Below, piece after piece: positions 9,039 through 17,883 of a DNA stretch of 64,000 nucleotides; the first letter of the stretch is position 1, and each line of letters opens with the position of its first letter. The notes beneath the pieces are model-generated. The model saw only the letters and a program-made list of their open reading frames with translations, was not told where the DNA came from and did not search any database. The position numbers and the translations under genes were made by a program. Source of the stretch: Microbacteriaceae bacterium (GTDB lineage: Bacteria; Actinomycetota; Actinomycetes; Actinomycetales; Microbacteriaceae); assembly GCA_025465095.1 (NCBI GenBank), contig JAODME010000003.1, forward strand, positions 54,167 to 118,166. Reading direction: 5' to 3'.

Positions 9039-10390
9039 AGGGCCCCGAACGCGTCATCGAGCACGCCGACGGCCTCGCCGAGCAGCTCGTCGGAGATTGC
9101 GAGGCTCGGCAGGAAACGGAGCACGTTTCCGTAGGTGCCCGCGGTCAGGATGATAACGCCGTGCTGTGCGGCGAACGCGGCGATCGACGAGACGGCCGCC
9201 GGGTTCGGCTCGTGCGTGCCCGGCTGCACGAGCTCGATCGCGAGCATTGCACCGATGCCGCGCACGTCGCCGATGACGGCGTATTTCTGCTGCAGCGCGA
9301 GGAGAGCCGGCTTGAGGATGCCCTCTATCCGCCGCCCCTCCCGCAACAGGTCGTGGCGTTCGATCTCGTCGAACACCGCTACCGCCGCGGCGGCCGAGAC
9401 GGGGTTGCCGCCGAAAGTTCCGCCGAGACCACCGGCGTGAGAGGAGTCCATGATCTCCGCGCGCCCGGTGACCCCGGCGATCGGCAAACCACCCGCGATT
9501 CCCTTCGCGCTCAACACCATGTCGGGAACGAGCCCGAAGTGCTCGCTCGCGAACCAGGCCCCCGTGCGCGCCATTCCACTCTGGATCTCGTCGGCGATGA
9601 AGACGATCCCGTTCTCTGTGCACCACTCCTGCAGTGCAGGCAGGAACCCGTCGGCGGGCACCACGAAACCGCCCTCGCCCTGGATCGGCTCCACAACGAG
9701 GCAGGCGAGATCAGATGCCCCGACCTTCTTTTCGAGGTAGCTGATCGTTCGTGCGGCGGCATCCGTTCCGCTCAGCCCGTCGTGGAACGGGTACGAATTG
9801 GGTGCGTGATGCACGTCGGGAGCGAACGGCCCGAAACCGGCCTTGTACGGCATCGCCTTGAATGTCATCGCCATAGTCAGGTTCGTGCGCCCGTGGTAGG
9901 CGTGGTCCAGCACCGCGACCCCGGTTCGGCCGGTGTGTTTGCGGGCGATCTTCACCGCGTTCTCGACCGCTTCCGCCCCCGAATTGATCAGCACCGTCTT
10001 CTTCGGGTGGTTGCCAGGCGTGTGCTCGGCGAGCAGTTCGGCGACGCGCACATAGCTCTCGTACGCGGTGATGGTGAACATCGCGTGGGTGAAGTCGTTC
10101 AGTTGCGCGGTCGCCGCGGCGACGACGGCCTCGTTCGTGTGCCCGATCGTCATGACGCCGATTCCGGAGCCCAGATCGATGAATTGATTGCCGTCGACGT
10201 CGACGACGATCGCGCCGTGCGCCCTGGCCAGGAACACGGGAAGCGCCGATCCGACTCCGGATGCGACGGCCGCCAGTCGCCTCGCCTGCAGTTCGACCGA
10301 TCGCGGCCCGGGAATGGCGGTGACGACGCGGCGTTCCTGGGGCACGGGCACGACCGACGGGCTGAGCATGTCTGGGGTGGAAGGTGGCAT
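9035..10390 (-). CDS. gabT: 4-aminobutyrate aminotransferase
   Basis: Transfers the amino group of GABA to 2-oxoglutarate, giving succinic semialdehyde and glutamate. The 451-residue product has the full class-III motif set: the INSGAEAVENAVKIAR block at 135-150, Asp267 (FIADEIQSGMART) and Schiff-base Lys296 (LSAKGIAGGLP). VPQERRVVTAIPGP is the typical N-terminus of the actinobacterial enzyme; both Met1 and Met8 are possible starts. No gabD lies next to it. A TAAGCT element ten bases upstream of the start suggests a very short leader. The 38-bp gap to the divergent OsmC gene must hold both promoters. Confidence 0.93.
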   Translation of the reverse strand: MPPSTPDMLSPSVVPVPQERRVVTAIPGPRSVELQARRLAAVASGVGSALPVFLARAHGAIVVDVDGNQFIDLGSGIGVMTIGHTNEAVVAAATAQLNDFTHAMFTITAYESYVRVAELLAEHTPGNHPKKTVLINSGAEAVENAVKIARKHTGRTGVAVLDHAYHGRTNLTMAMTFKAMPYKAGFGPFAPDVHHAPNSYPFHDGLSGTDAAARTISYLEKKVGASDLACLVVEPIQGEGGFVVPADGFLPALQEWCTENGIVFIADEIQSGMARTGAWFASEHFGLVPDMVLSAKGIAGGLPIAGVTGRAEIMDSSHAGGLGGTFGGNPVSAAAAVAVFDEIERHDLLREGRRIEGILKPALLALQQKYAVIGDVRGIGAMLAIELVQPGTHEPNPAAVSSIAAFAAQHGVIILTAGTYGNVLRFLPSLAISDELLGEAVGVLDDAFGAL

Positions 10391-10428
10391 AGTGAAGCCG
10401 AGCTTAGTAGCGAACGGGAAGGGCTCCT

Positions 10429-10905
10429 ATGAATCTCGAGCACAACTACTCCGTTTCCCTCGAATGGCTGGGAAACCGAGGAACGGGCACGAGCGGCTAC
10501 CGCGACTACGGTCGCGAGCACGCGATCAGCGGTGAGGGCAAGCCTCCCATCAGCGGCTCGAGCGATCGAGTGTTCCACGGGAACGCCGACCGGTGGAACC
10601 CCGAGGAGTTGCTGCTGTCGGCGCTCAGCCAATGCCACCTGCTCAGCTACCTGCACGTAGCCTCCAGCCACGGCATCATCGTCACCTCCTACACCGACAA
10701 TCCGGTCGGCACGATGAAGCAGAGCACCGACGGCGGAGGACGCTTCGTCTCGGTGACCCTGCGCCCCGTCGTGACCGTCGCGGATGACGCCATGGTGGAT
10801 GCCGCGCACCACCTGCACGCGGAGGCGAGTACGAAGTGCTTCATCGCCGCTTCCGTCAACTTCCCCGTGCACTACGAGTCGAGCACGATCGTCGCGGAGT
10901 CGTGA
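10429..10905 (+). CDS. OsmC family protein
   Basis: Small cytoplasmic protein of 158 residues in the OsmC/Ohr superfamily, whose members reduce organic hydroperoxides with a pair of cysteines. Both are present: Cys69 in LLSALSQCHLLSYLH and Cys137 in STKCFIAASVNFPV, with the usual long central helix between. The family also contains members without a proven peroxidase role, so the substrate is open. A GGGAAGGG stretch precedes the ATG. The divergent neighbour is gabT. Confidence 0.85.
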   Translation: MNLEHNYSVSLEWLGNRGTGTSGYRDYGREHAISGEGKPPISGSSDRVFHGNADRWNPEELLLSALSQCHLLSYLHVASSHGIIVTSYTDNPVGTMKQSTDGGGRFVSVTLRPVVTVADDAMVDAAHHLHAEASTKCFIAASVNFPVHYESSTIVAES

Positions 10906-11056
10906 CGCGCTCGAGAGGGTAGCCTCGGTCGGGTGGCCGCTCAGGTTCCGTCGATCTACGCGGGGGACACTGACGGTGTCTTTCCGTCGGTTCGGCGACT
11001 CGATAGAGTCCCTCCACCTCCTCGGGATCTCCCATCTCCACTCAGAAAGCAGTGCC

Positions 11057-12013
11057 GTGCCCAAGAAACTACTGTCCTCGCTCGCGATCGCGGCAGTCGC
11101 GCTGTCCCTCGTCGCCTGTAGCGGATCGGGCGAACCGGCGAAGCCGGATTGCGAGGCGACCGCGTCCGGAGCGAACTCGTCGAAGGTCGAGGTCAGCGGC
11201 AAGGCCGACGAGGCGCCTACCGTGGAGTTCCCCACCCCGCTGACGGCCAGCGCAACCGAGCGCTCAGTCATCACCGACGGTTCGGGCGACATCGCAGTGG
11301 AGGGCAGTGCCGTCACGCTCGATATCGCCGCCTACAACGCCACCTCCGGCGAGGAGATCACGGCGCTGACAGCGGAGGGCGCCGAACTCGTACTGGAGGA
11401 TCCGTTGCTGCCCGGAATCCTCAACGCGGTGCTCTGCTCCCCGGCCGACGCCCGCGTCGCGGCGGTCGTGCCCCCCGCTGAGGCGTTCGGCGAAGCCGGA
11501 CAGGAACAGCTCGGGCTCGCGGCATCCGATTCCGTCGTCTTCGTCATCGACGTCGTCAAGGTCGCTGAGCCGGTCAAGGCACTTCCGCGCGCCGACGGTG
11601 AGGACCAGCCGGCCGAGGAGGGCTTCCCCACGGTCGAACTCGCTGAGGACGGCGCGCCGACCATCACCATCCCCGCCACGGACCCGCCGAGCGAACTCCG
11701 GATCTCCGTGCTCAAGCAGGGCGACGGGGCGGAGGTCGCCGAGGGCGACACCGTCACCGTGCACTACACCGGCGTGGACTGGGCGACCGGCGAGGTCTTC
11801 GACTCGAGCTGGACCCGCGGCGAGCCGGCGCCGTTCGGAACCGACCAGGTCATTCCCGGCTTCGGCAAAGCACTCGTCGGTCAAAAGGTCGGCTCCCAGG
11901 TCATCGCGGTGATCCCGCCAGCGGAAGGCTACGGCGACACGCCGCCGGAGGGGTCCACGATCACTCCGACGAGCACACTCGTCTTCGTCGCCGACATTCT
12001 CGCCACCCAGTAG
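11057..12013 (+). CDS. FKBP-type peptidyl-prolyl isomerase lipoprotein
   Basis: Exported folding factor, 318 residues. From the GTG at 11057 the product opens with [20 protein letters not shown], a lipoprotein signal with the lipobox cysteine near residue 21. The C-terminal 110 residues are a canonical FKBP domain ([19 protein letters not shown], then [16 protein letters not shown] and AYGD-type [11 protein letters not shown]). The central region (about 45-185) has a similar strand order and ends in [15 protein letters not shown], so it looks like a second, diverged FKBP-like domain. The frame continues upstream, but only this start gives a signal peptide. Confidence 0.88.
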   Translation: MPKKLLSSLAIAAVALSLVACSGSGEPAKPDCEATASGANSSKVEVSGKADEAPTVEFPTPLTASATERSVITDGSGDIAVEGSAVTLDIAAYNATSGEEITALTAEGAELVLEDPLLPGILNAVLCSPADARVAAVVPPAEAFGEAGQEQLGLAASDSVVFVIDVVKVAEPVKALPRADGEDQPAEEGFPTVELAEDGAPTITIPATDPPSELRISVLKQGDGAEVAEGDTVTVHYTGVDWATGEVFDSSWTRGEPAPFGTDQVIPGFGKALVGQKVGSQVIAVIPPAEGYGDTPPEGSTITPTSTLVFVADILATQ

Positions 12014-12041
12014 GCCGAACCTGCGCGGGCGCGCTCGATGG

Positions 12042-12047
12042 CAGGAT
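12042..12047 (+). promoter_or_regulatory. -10 box (CAGGAT) for leaderless dxr
   Basis: CAGGAT ends six bases before the dxr ATG at 12054. That places the expected transcription start on the start codon. No Shine-Dalgarno is visible. Confidence 0.5.
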
Positions 12048-12053
12048 AGGGCC

Positions 12054-13139
12054 ATGCGTCGCGTCACCATCCTGGGGTCCACCGGTTCGATCGGCTCGCA
12101 GGCGCTCGACGTCATTCGGGCGAACCCCGACCGGTTTCGCGTAGTCGGCCTCGGGGCCGGCAGCGATCGGGAGACCTTGGTCGCTCAGGCTGCCGAATTC
12201 GGCGTCGCCGACATGGCACTCGGCGCTGTCGAGGCCGAGCAGCTCGTGCGTTCGGTGGACGCGGATGTCGTGCTCAACGGGATCACCGGATCCATCGGGC
12301 TCGGTCCCACCCTCGCGGTCCTCGAGACGACCGCCACGCTGGCGCTCGCCAACAAGGAGAGCCTCATCGTCGGAGGCACCCTCGTGAAGGACCGCGCACG
12401 GCCCGGGCAAATCGTGCCCGTCGACTCCGAGCACTCCGCGATCGCGCAGGCGCTGCGCGCGGGAACGGCGGCCGAGGTGCGGCGACTGGTGCTGACGGCA
12501 TCCGGCGGACCATTCCGAGGACGCCGTCGCGACTCCCTCCGCGACGTCACCCCGGAGCAGGCGCTCGCGCATCCGACGTGGGACATGGGACTCGTGGTCA
12601 CCACCAACTCGGCGACCCTCGTGAACAAGGGCCTCGAGGTGATCGAGGCGCACCTGCTTTTCGACGTGCCATACGACCGCATTGACGTGACGGTGCATCC
12701 GCAGTCGATCGTGCACTCGATGGTCGAGTTCGTCGACGGCTCGACGATCGCCCAGGCGTCACCTCCTGACATGCGGCTACCTATCTCGCTCGGGCTCGAC
12801 TGGCCGGACCGCGTGCCCGGTGTCGGCGACCCGCTGGACTGGACGACAGCGAGCAACTGGGAGTTCGCCCCACTCGACGAAGACGCGTTTCCCGCTGTGC
12901 TACTCGCGAAGAGCGTCGGACGCGCAGGTGGCACCTACCCGGCGGTGTTCAATGCCGCGAACGAGCAGGCGGTGCTCGCCTTCCATGCGGGACGGATCGG
13001 CTTCCTCGACATCCTCGACACCGTCACCGCGGTCGTCGACTCCCATCAGGAAGACGGCGGGTTGAGCCTGGGGGGACTGCTCGAGGCTGAGAAATCCGCT
13101 CGGCGCGAGGCGGACCGCCGGATCGCGACGCGGGGCTAG
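12054..13139 (+). CDS. dxr: 1-deoxy-D-xylulose 5-phosphate reductoisomerase
   Basis: Second step of the MEP isoprenoid pathway: NADPH-dependent conversion of DXP to MEP. The 361-residue product shows the NADPH loop [14 protein letters not shown] at 8-21, NKESLIVGG, the metal and substrate block [21 protein letters not shown] and the flexible-loop histidine in [15 protein letters not shown]. Start at MRRVTILGS; a CAGGAT -10 box six bases upstream suggests a leaderless message. The pathway continues with ispG (16583) and, between them, rseP. This dxr-rseP-ispG order is common in actinobacteria, here interrupted by a kinase and a lipoprotein on the other strand. Confidence 0.96.
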   Translation: MRRVTILGSTGSIGSQALDVIRANPDRFRVVGLGAGSDRETLVAQAAEFGVADMALGAVEAEQLVRSVDADVVLNGITGSIGLGPTLAVLETTATLALANKESLIVGGTLVKDRARPGQIVPVDSEHSAIAQALRAGTAAEVRRLVLTASGGPFRGRRRDSLRDVTPEQALAHPTWDMGLVVTTNSATLVNKGLEVIEAHLLFDVPYDRIDVTVHPQSIVHSMVEFVDGSTIAQASPPDMRLPISLGLDWPDRVPGVGDPLDWTTASNWEFAPLDEDAFPAVLLAKSVGRAGGTYPAVFNAANEQAVLAFHAGRIGFLDILDTVTAVVDSHQEDGGLSLGGLLEAEKSARREADRRIATRG

Positions 13140-13175
13140 GACCGTTCGGCCGTCATTTGCGTTAGCGGTCAGAAG

Positions 13176-13706
13176 TCAGTCGTTCTCGGACCCGCCCCTG
13201 TCCCTGCCGGGGATCTCGTCATCCTCTTTGTCTTTCTTCTCGTTCTGCTTGCGTTCCTCTTCGGCAATCCGCTCTTCTTCGGCGATCCGCGCCTCCTCCG
13301 CCTTCCGCGCCTCTTCCGCGGCTCGTGCCTGTTCGGCGGCTTGCTCCGCCGCGAGGCGTGCCTCCTCGGCCAGGCGTGCCTCCTCGGCTTGCTGGGCCGC
13401 GAGCTCGTCGGCGACGCGCTTCGCTTCAATCGCCGCATCGATGTCGTTCTGCACGAGATCGAGGGCGGCGATGATGCTCTGGTGGCGTTCCGCGCTCAGC
13501 TCATCGCGAGCGAAAGCATCGGCGGCCGATGCTCGCAATTCATCGATACGAACTTTCGCGGTCGGATAGTCGGACTGCGCCGCCGCCTCGGACACGGCAA
13601 GCACTCTCTGTTGCAGGTCCTCCGCGGTGGTGACCGGGTAGTTGTCGGTCCCGGCGCAGCCGGCGAGCAGCACCGTGAGTGCCAGGACCAGCGCGACACG
13701 TCTCAT
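13176..13706 (-). CDS. putative coiled-coil lipoprotein
   Basis: A 176-residue protein of unknown function. The N-terminus is a lipoprotein signal with lipobox LLAGC (Cys17). After a globular-looking stretch (about 25-90) the protein becomes a long run rich in Ala, Glu, Arg and Lys (about 90-160). There AEEARLAEEARL-type heptads predict a continuous charged coiled coil. The tail is strongly acidic and basic mixed. Its ATG overlaps the stop of the upstream Ser/Thr kinase by four bases, so kinase and lipoprotein are co-translated. A role in envelope sensing is an inference from this pairing. Confidence 0.75.
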   Translation of the reverse strand: MRRVALVLALTVLLAGCAGTDNYPVTTAEDLQQRVLAVSEAAAQSDYPTAKVRIDELRASAADAFARDELSAERHQSIIAALDLVQNDIDAAIEAKRVADELAAQQAEEARLAEEARLAAEQAAEQARAAEEARKAEEARIAEEERIAEEERKQNEKKDKEDDEIPGRDRGGSEND

Positions 13707-14989
13707 TTCTCGACGCTCCTCTGCAGTTGTTCAAGATGACTGCCCAGGTCGCCCTCGACGACGGGATAGTTCACTGCCGGGAGCTCGTCGGACGTGCCGG
13801 GGTTGAGCGAGGAGAAGACCCATGCTGCCGCGCCGACGAGCAGCAGAGCGACGATGGCGACGACCACCCAGGGGGTGGCGGCGCGTTTGCGTGCCGACGT
13901 CGTTCGCTCTCTGGGTGCCTCCGCCTCGGGGGCCCACCGCCCTGGTGCCGTGGTTGCACCAGCTGCCGCGAATGCCGCCGTCGCCTCGGCAGGCGCCGCC
14001 GAGGAGCGGTGGGAGGGCAGTGGGCCGGCTGCTGCCGAATCGACTCTCAGCACCTCCGTCGCTTGCGTTTGCGCAGCGGCGGGTGCAGCCATCGCCCTGT
14101 AGGGCATGGTGACGTCGAGCGAATGCGCCTCGGAGAGCGACAACGCGAGAGTGCGGAGTTCCGTGCTGAGTTCCCGTGCTGTCGCCCGATCCCTCGGCTC
14201 TCGCCGCGTCATCCGCTCCAGGACATCGCACCATGCCGGGCCAAGCGTCGTGGGGATCTCCGGGTCGCGCGAGAGCCGTGCGGTGACCGATTCGAGCGCG
14301 GTGCCCTCGAACGCACGGGTTCCCGTGAGGCATTCGAGCAGCACGAGGCCGAACGAATAGACGTCGCTCGCCGGTCCGATCGCACCTCCGAGGGCTTGTT
14401 CTGGGCTGAGATAGCCGGCGGTGCCCAGGAGCGAGCCCGTCGATGTCAGGCGAGTGCCGTCGACGAGGCGGGCAATTCCGAAGTCCGCGAGTTTCGCGTG
14501 CGGCCCTGAGTTTCCCGACGAGCGCACCGGCACGAGCAGGTTTCCCGGCTTCATGTCGCGGTGCACGATGCCGCGCTCGTGAATGTAGGCAAGCGCATCC
14601 GCGATGTCGGCACCGATGAGCGCGGTTAGCTGTTCATCGACCCGGCCGGCGCTCAGCTCCGTGCGAAGGTCGTGACCCTCGACATACTCGAGCACGAGCG
14701 AGATTCTGCCGCTTTCCTCGGCAACGGCGTCGAAGAGCGTCACGAGGGTCGAATGGTTCAGGCTCGCGATGAGCTGGATCTCTTCGTGCTGGCGACGCAG
14801 GTCATCGGCGTCTGCGAGGTCGGGCCGGAACACCTTGAGGGCGACCGTCCTGCCGAGGAAGGTGTCGGCGGCTCTGTACACGGTCGACATTCCGCCTCGA
14901 CCAATCACGGCCTCGATTTGGTAGCGATCCGCGAGGGTGCCGCCGATGCGGTCGTCGGACGCGGTCGCGTCCCCGATCTCTGTCGTCAT
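13703..14989 (-). CDS. membrane Ser/Thr protein kinase (PknB/STPK type)
   Basis: Eukaryotic-type kinase, 428 residues. The Gly-rich loop GRGGMSTVYRA is at 30-40, the ATP lysine at 52 (ALKVF), the catalytic loop HRDMKPGN at 144-151 and DFG at 170-172. A Pro/Ala-rich juxtamembrane segment leads to one membrane span at about 374-396 and a short exterior tail without PASTA repeats. Three in-frame starts are possible (15028, 14995, 14989). I chose MTTEIGDA because a TACCAT box lies eight bases before it and no Shine-Dalgarno is visible. Its stop overlaps the lipoprotein start, and rseP is divergent. Confidence 0.85.
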   Translation of the reverse strand: MTTEIGDATASDDRIGGTLADRYQIEAVIGRGGMSTVYRAADTFLGRTVALKVFRPDLADADDLRRQHEEIQLIASLNHSTLVTLFDAVAEESGRISLVLEYVEGHDLRTELSAGRVDEQLTALIGADIADALAYIHERGIVHRDMKPGNLLVPVRSSGNSGPHAKLADFGIARLVDGTRLTSTGSLLGTAGYLSPEQALGGAIGPASDVYSFGLVLLECLTGTRAFEGTALESVTARLSRDPEIPTTLGPAWCDVLERMTRREPRDRATARELSTELRTLALSLSEAHSLDVTMPYRAMAAPAAAQTQATEVLRVDSAAAGPLPSHRSSAAPAEATAAFAAAGATTAPGRWAPEAEAPRERTTSARKRAATPWVVVAIVALLLVGAAAWVFSSLNPGTSDELPAVNYPVVEGDLGSHLEQLQRSVEK

Positions 14990-15062
14990 GATCATCAATG
15001 GTAACCACGGCGGCTCGCGCTGGCCCACACCACGATTCAGCCGATACCGAGCGTCTCGGCGT

Positions 15063-15068
15063 TAGTGT
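15063..15068 (+). promoter_or_regulatory. -10 box (TAGTGT) for leaderless rseP
   Basis: TAGTGT ends six bases before the GTG start of rseP at 15075, the same spacing as at ispG and several other genes here. Confidence 0.5.
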
Positions 15069-15074
15069 TGGCGC

Positions 15075-16403
15075 GTGGAAACCGTGCTGTTGTACCTGCT
15101 GGGCATCCTGATCACGGTTGTCGGGCTCGCGGTGTCGATCGCGCTGCACGAACTCGGGCATTTCGTACCCGCGAGACTCTTCGGCGTGCGGGTCCGCCAG
15201 TTCATGGTCGGCTTCGGTCCCACCCTCTTCTCACGCAAACGAGGCGAGACGGAGTACGGGATCAAGGCGATCCCGCTCGGGGGCTACATTTCCATGGCCG
15301 GAATGTATCCGCCGGCGGCGCCGGGCGGGAAGGCCCGCAATGCGAGCACAGGGTTTTTTCAGAGCCTGGTGCAGGATGCTCGCACCTCGAGTGCAGACAC
15401 GATCGCCGATGGGGAGGAGAGTCGCACCTTCTATCGTCTTCCGATCTGGAAACGGGTCACCATCATGCTCGGCGGCCCGTTCATGAATCTCCTGATCGCC
15501 GTCGTGCTCTACGCCGTCGTACTGATGGGGTTCGGGATCGCGCAGCAGAGCACCACGATCGGAAGCGTCTCCGAGTGCGTGCTGCCCGCGACGAGCGAGC
15601 GGCAGGAGTGCATGAGCGGCGACCCGGAGGCGCCGGGTGCCGCCGCGGGCATTGTGCCGGGCGACACCCTGGTGAGCATCGATGGCGCCCCCATCACCAG
15701 CTGGGCGCAGGCGACGGAGATCATTCGCGGGTCGCCGGGGGAGACGCTCAGCATCGTCGTCGAGCGGGACGGCACGGAACGGGAGTTGATGGCGACCCCG
15801 AGCCTTACGGAGCGCTACGTTCTCGATGACACCAACACAATCACCGAGGGCGCGGACGGCGACCCCGTGACCGAAGAGGTCGGCTTCTTCGGGATCGGCG
15901 CCGCCGTCGAGGTCGTGCAGCAGCCGGCCGCAGCCGTGCTCCCCGCGGTCGGCGACAACATCACGCGTGTCACCACCCTCATCCTGCACCTTCCCGACCG
16001 CCTCATCGACGTCGCCAATGCCGCGTTCGGCCCGGCGGAACGCGACCCGAACGGGCCGATCAGTGTGGTCGGCGTCGGCCGGGTGGCCGGCGAGATCGCC
16101 AGCATCAACACCATTCCTGTCGCGGATCGCGCGTCCGCCTTGATCGGGATCCTCGCCTCACTGAACGTCGCGCTGTTCGTCTTCAACCTCGTGCCGCTGC
16201 TACCCCTCGACGGCGGCCACGTCGCCGGCGCACTGTTCGAGGGCATCCGCAGATTCTTCGCTAAGCTGTTCGGCCGCAGAGATCCTGGGCCCGTCGACAC
16301 CGCGAAGCTCATTCCGCTGACGCTCGCGGTCGTGGCGATCCTCGGCGCGATGAGTGCGCTCCTGATCTACGCGGACATCGTGAAGCCCGTCAGCCTGTTC
16401 TAG
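15075..16403 (+). CDS. rseP: site-2 protease, RseP/Rip1 family M50 zinc metalloprotease
   Basis: Intramembrane zinc protease, 442 residues, that cleaves membrane-bound regulators such as anti-sigma factors. The first span holds the zinc motif HELGH at 25-29. GGYISMAGMYPP follows. A PDZ domain lies at roughly 190-260 (PGAAAGIVPGDTLVSIDG), and the C-terminal span carries the LPLDGGH third-ligand motif. Actinobacterial homologues (Rip1) act on several anti-sigma factors; targets here are unknown. The GTG at 15075 is supported by a -10 box six bases upstream. It lies between dxr and ispG, the usual actinobacterial place. Confidence 0.93.
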   Translation: METVLLYLLGILITVVGLAVSIALHELGHFVPARLFGVRVRQFMVGFGPTLFSRKRGETEYGIKAIPLGGYISMAGMYPPAAPGGKARNASTGFFQSLVQDARTSSADTIADGEESRTFYRLPIWKRVTIMLGGPFMNLLIAVVLYAVVLMGFGIAQQSTTIGSVSECVLPATSERQECMSGDPEAPGAAAGIVPGDTLVSIDGAPITSWAQATEIIRGSPGETLSIVVERDGTERELMATPSLTERYVLDDTNTITEGADGDPVTEEVGFFGIGAAVEVVQQPAAAVLPAVGDNITRVTTLILHLPDRLIDVANAAFGPAERDPNGPISVVGVGRVAGEIASINTIPVADRASALIGILASLNVALFVFNLVPLLPLDGGHVAGALFEGIRRFFAKLFGRRDPGPVDTAKLIPLTLAVVAILGAMSALLIYADIVKPVSLF

Positions 16404-16570
16404 AGCGGCCTCCGTTGTAGCGGCCCTGTCGCCACCGCGACCGTCCCCTATCCGGCCACCCATTGACTCGTCGGCGGATCGGTTCACCCTGCCGAAGCAC
16501 CCGTAAGTCCGGCGTGAACTGGGTGGTGGAGGGTGGCAGCGGCTTCGATGTCGCGATCAGCGAGGGCGCG

Positions 16571-16576
16571 TAAACT
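16571..16576 (+). promoter_or_regulatory. -10 box (TAAACT) for leaderless ispG
   Basis: TAAACT ends six bases before the GTG start of ispG at 16583, in a 179-bp gap after rseP. No Shine-Dalgarno precedes the GTG. Confidence 0.55.
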
Positions 16577-16582
16577 GACTTC

Positions 16583-17731
16583 GTGCCTGCAGTCAACCTG
16601 GGAATGCCCAAAGCCCCCGCCGTTCTCACCCCCCGTCGCAAGAGTCGTCAGATCTCCGTCGGAAAGGTCCAGGTTGGCGGCGACGCGCAGGTGAGCGTTC
16701 AGTCGATGACCACCACCCAGACCACCAACATCAACGCCACGCTGCAGCAGATCGCCGAGCTGACGGCTACCGGCTGCGACATCGTGCGCGTCGCCGTTCC
16801 GCATCAGGATGACGCCGACGTGCTGCACATCATCGCGGCGAAGAGCCAGATCCCTGTGATCGCCGACATTCACTTTCAGCCGCGTTACGTATTCACCGCG
16901 ATCGACGCCGGCGTCGGCGCCGTGCGGGTGAACCCCGGGAACATTCGCAAGTTCGACGACCAGGTTGGCGCGATCGCCGCGGCGGCGAAGGCGGCGAACG
17001 TGTCCATCCGGATCGGAGTCAACGCCGGGTCGCTCGAACCGCGCCTCTTGCAGAAGTACGGCAAGGCAACCCCGGAGGCGCTCGTTGAGAGCGCGGTGTG
17101 GGAGGCGAGCCTGTTTGAGGAGCACGACTTCCACGACTTCAAGATTTCGGTCAAGCACAACGACCCCGTCACGATGATCCGCGCCTACCGCCTCCTCGCC
17201 GAGCAGGGTGACTGGCCGTTGCACCTGGGCGTCACCGAGGCCGGGCCCGAGTTCCAGGGGACCATCAAGTCGGCCACAGCGTTCGGCGTGCTGCTTTCCG
17301 AGGGCATCGGCGACACGATCCGGGTGTCGCTCTCCGCGCCGCCCGCACTCGAGGTCAAGGTCGGCCTGCAGATCCTCCAGTCGCTGGGACTGCGCGAGCG
17401 CAAGCTCGAAATCGTGTCCTGCCCCAGCTGCGGTCGTGCCCAGGTGGATGTCTACAAGCTCGCGAACGACGTGACCGACGGGCTCGAGGGAATGACCGTC
17501 CCGCTCCGCGTCGCCGTGATGGGCTGCGTCGTGAACGGACCGGGCGAGGCGCGTGAGGCCGACCTCGGTGTGGCGTCCGGGAACGGCAGAGGGCAGATCT
17601 TCGTCAAGGGCGAGGTCATTAAGACGGTTCCCGAGGCGGACATCGTCGCGACCCTCATCGAGGAGGCCAACCGCCTCGCCGCGGAAATGCCGCCCGGCGC
17701 GCTCGGCAGCCCCGAGGTCGTCACCGTCTGA
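16583..17731 (+). CDS. ispG: (E)-4-hydroxy-3-methylbut-2-enyl diphosphate synthase
   Basis: Iron-sulfur enzyme of the MEP pathway that converts cyclic MEcPP to HMBPP. The 382-residue length is normal for the bacterial two-domain form. The cluster cysteines are Cys280 and Cys283 ([11 protein letters not shown]) and Cys315 ([11 protein letters not shown]), with the fourth ligand Glu in GPGEA. The N-terminal TIM barrel begins with [17 protein letters not shown]. The GTG start is backed by a -10 box with leaderless spacing. Together with dxr it represents the MEP route in this window. Confidence 0.96.
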   Translation: MPAVNLGMPKAPAVLTPRRKSRQISVGKVQVGGDAQVSVQSMTTTQTTNINATLQQIAELTATGCDIVRVAVPHQDDADVLHIIAAKSQIPVIADIHFQPRYVFTAIDAGVGAVRVNPGNIRKFDDQVGAIAAAAKAANVSIRIGVNAGSLEPRLLQKYGKATPEALVESAVWEASLFEEHDFHDFKISVKHNDPVTMIRAYRLLAEQGDWPLHLGVTEAGPEFQGTIKSATAFGVLLSEGIGDTIRVSLSAPPALEVKVGLQILQSLGLRERKLEIVSCPSCGRAQVDVYKLANDVTDGLEGMTVPLRVAVMGCVVNGPGEAREADLGVASGNGRGQIFVKGEVIKTVPEADIVATLIEEANRLAAEMPPGALGSPEVVTV

Positions 17732-17870
17732 TCGCTATCCGTCCGCCGAATGCAGGCACTCGCGGCGACTGTGCCTCGGCAAGCGCCCGCCTTCGCGGCG
17801 AACGCGTGTATTCGGCTTCGGGCCTTCCCGGGTGCCGAGCATCCGGCAGTGGGTGATCAGCGCGGCTGGT

Positions 17871-17876
17871 TAGGAT
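17871..17876 (+). promoter_or_regulatory. -10-like box (TAGGAT) ahead of proS
   Basis: TAGGAT ends seven bases before the GTG at 17884. The same bases also provide an AGGATGG stretch that could act as a weak ribosome binding site, so its role is ambiguous. Confidence 0.35.
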
Positions 17877-17883
17877 GGAGCGC

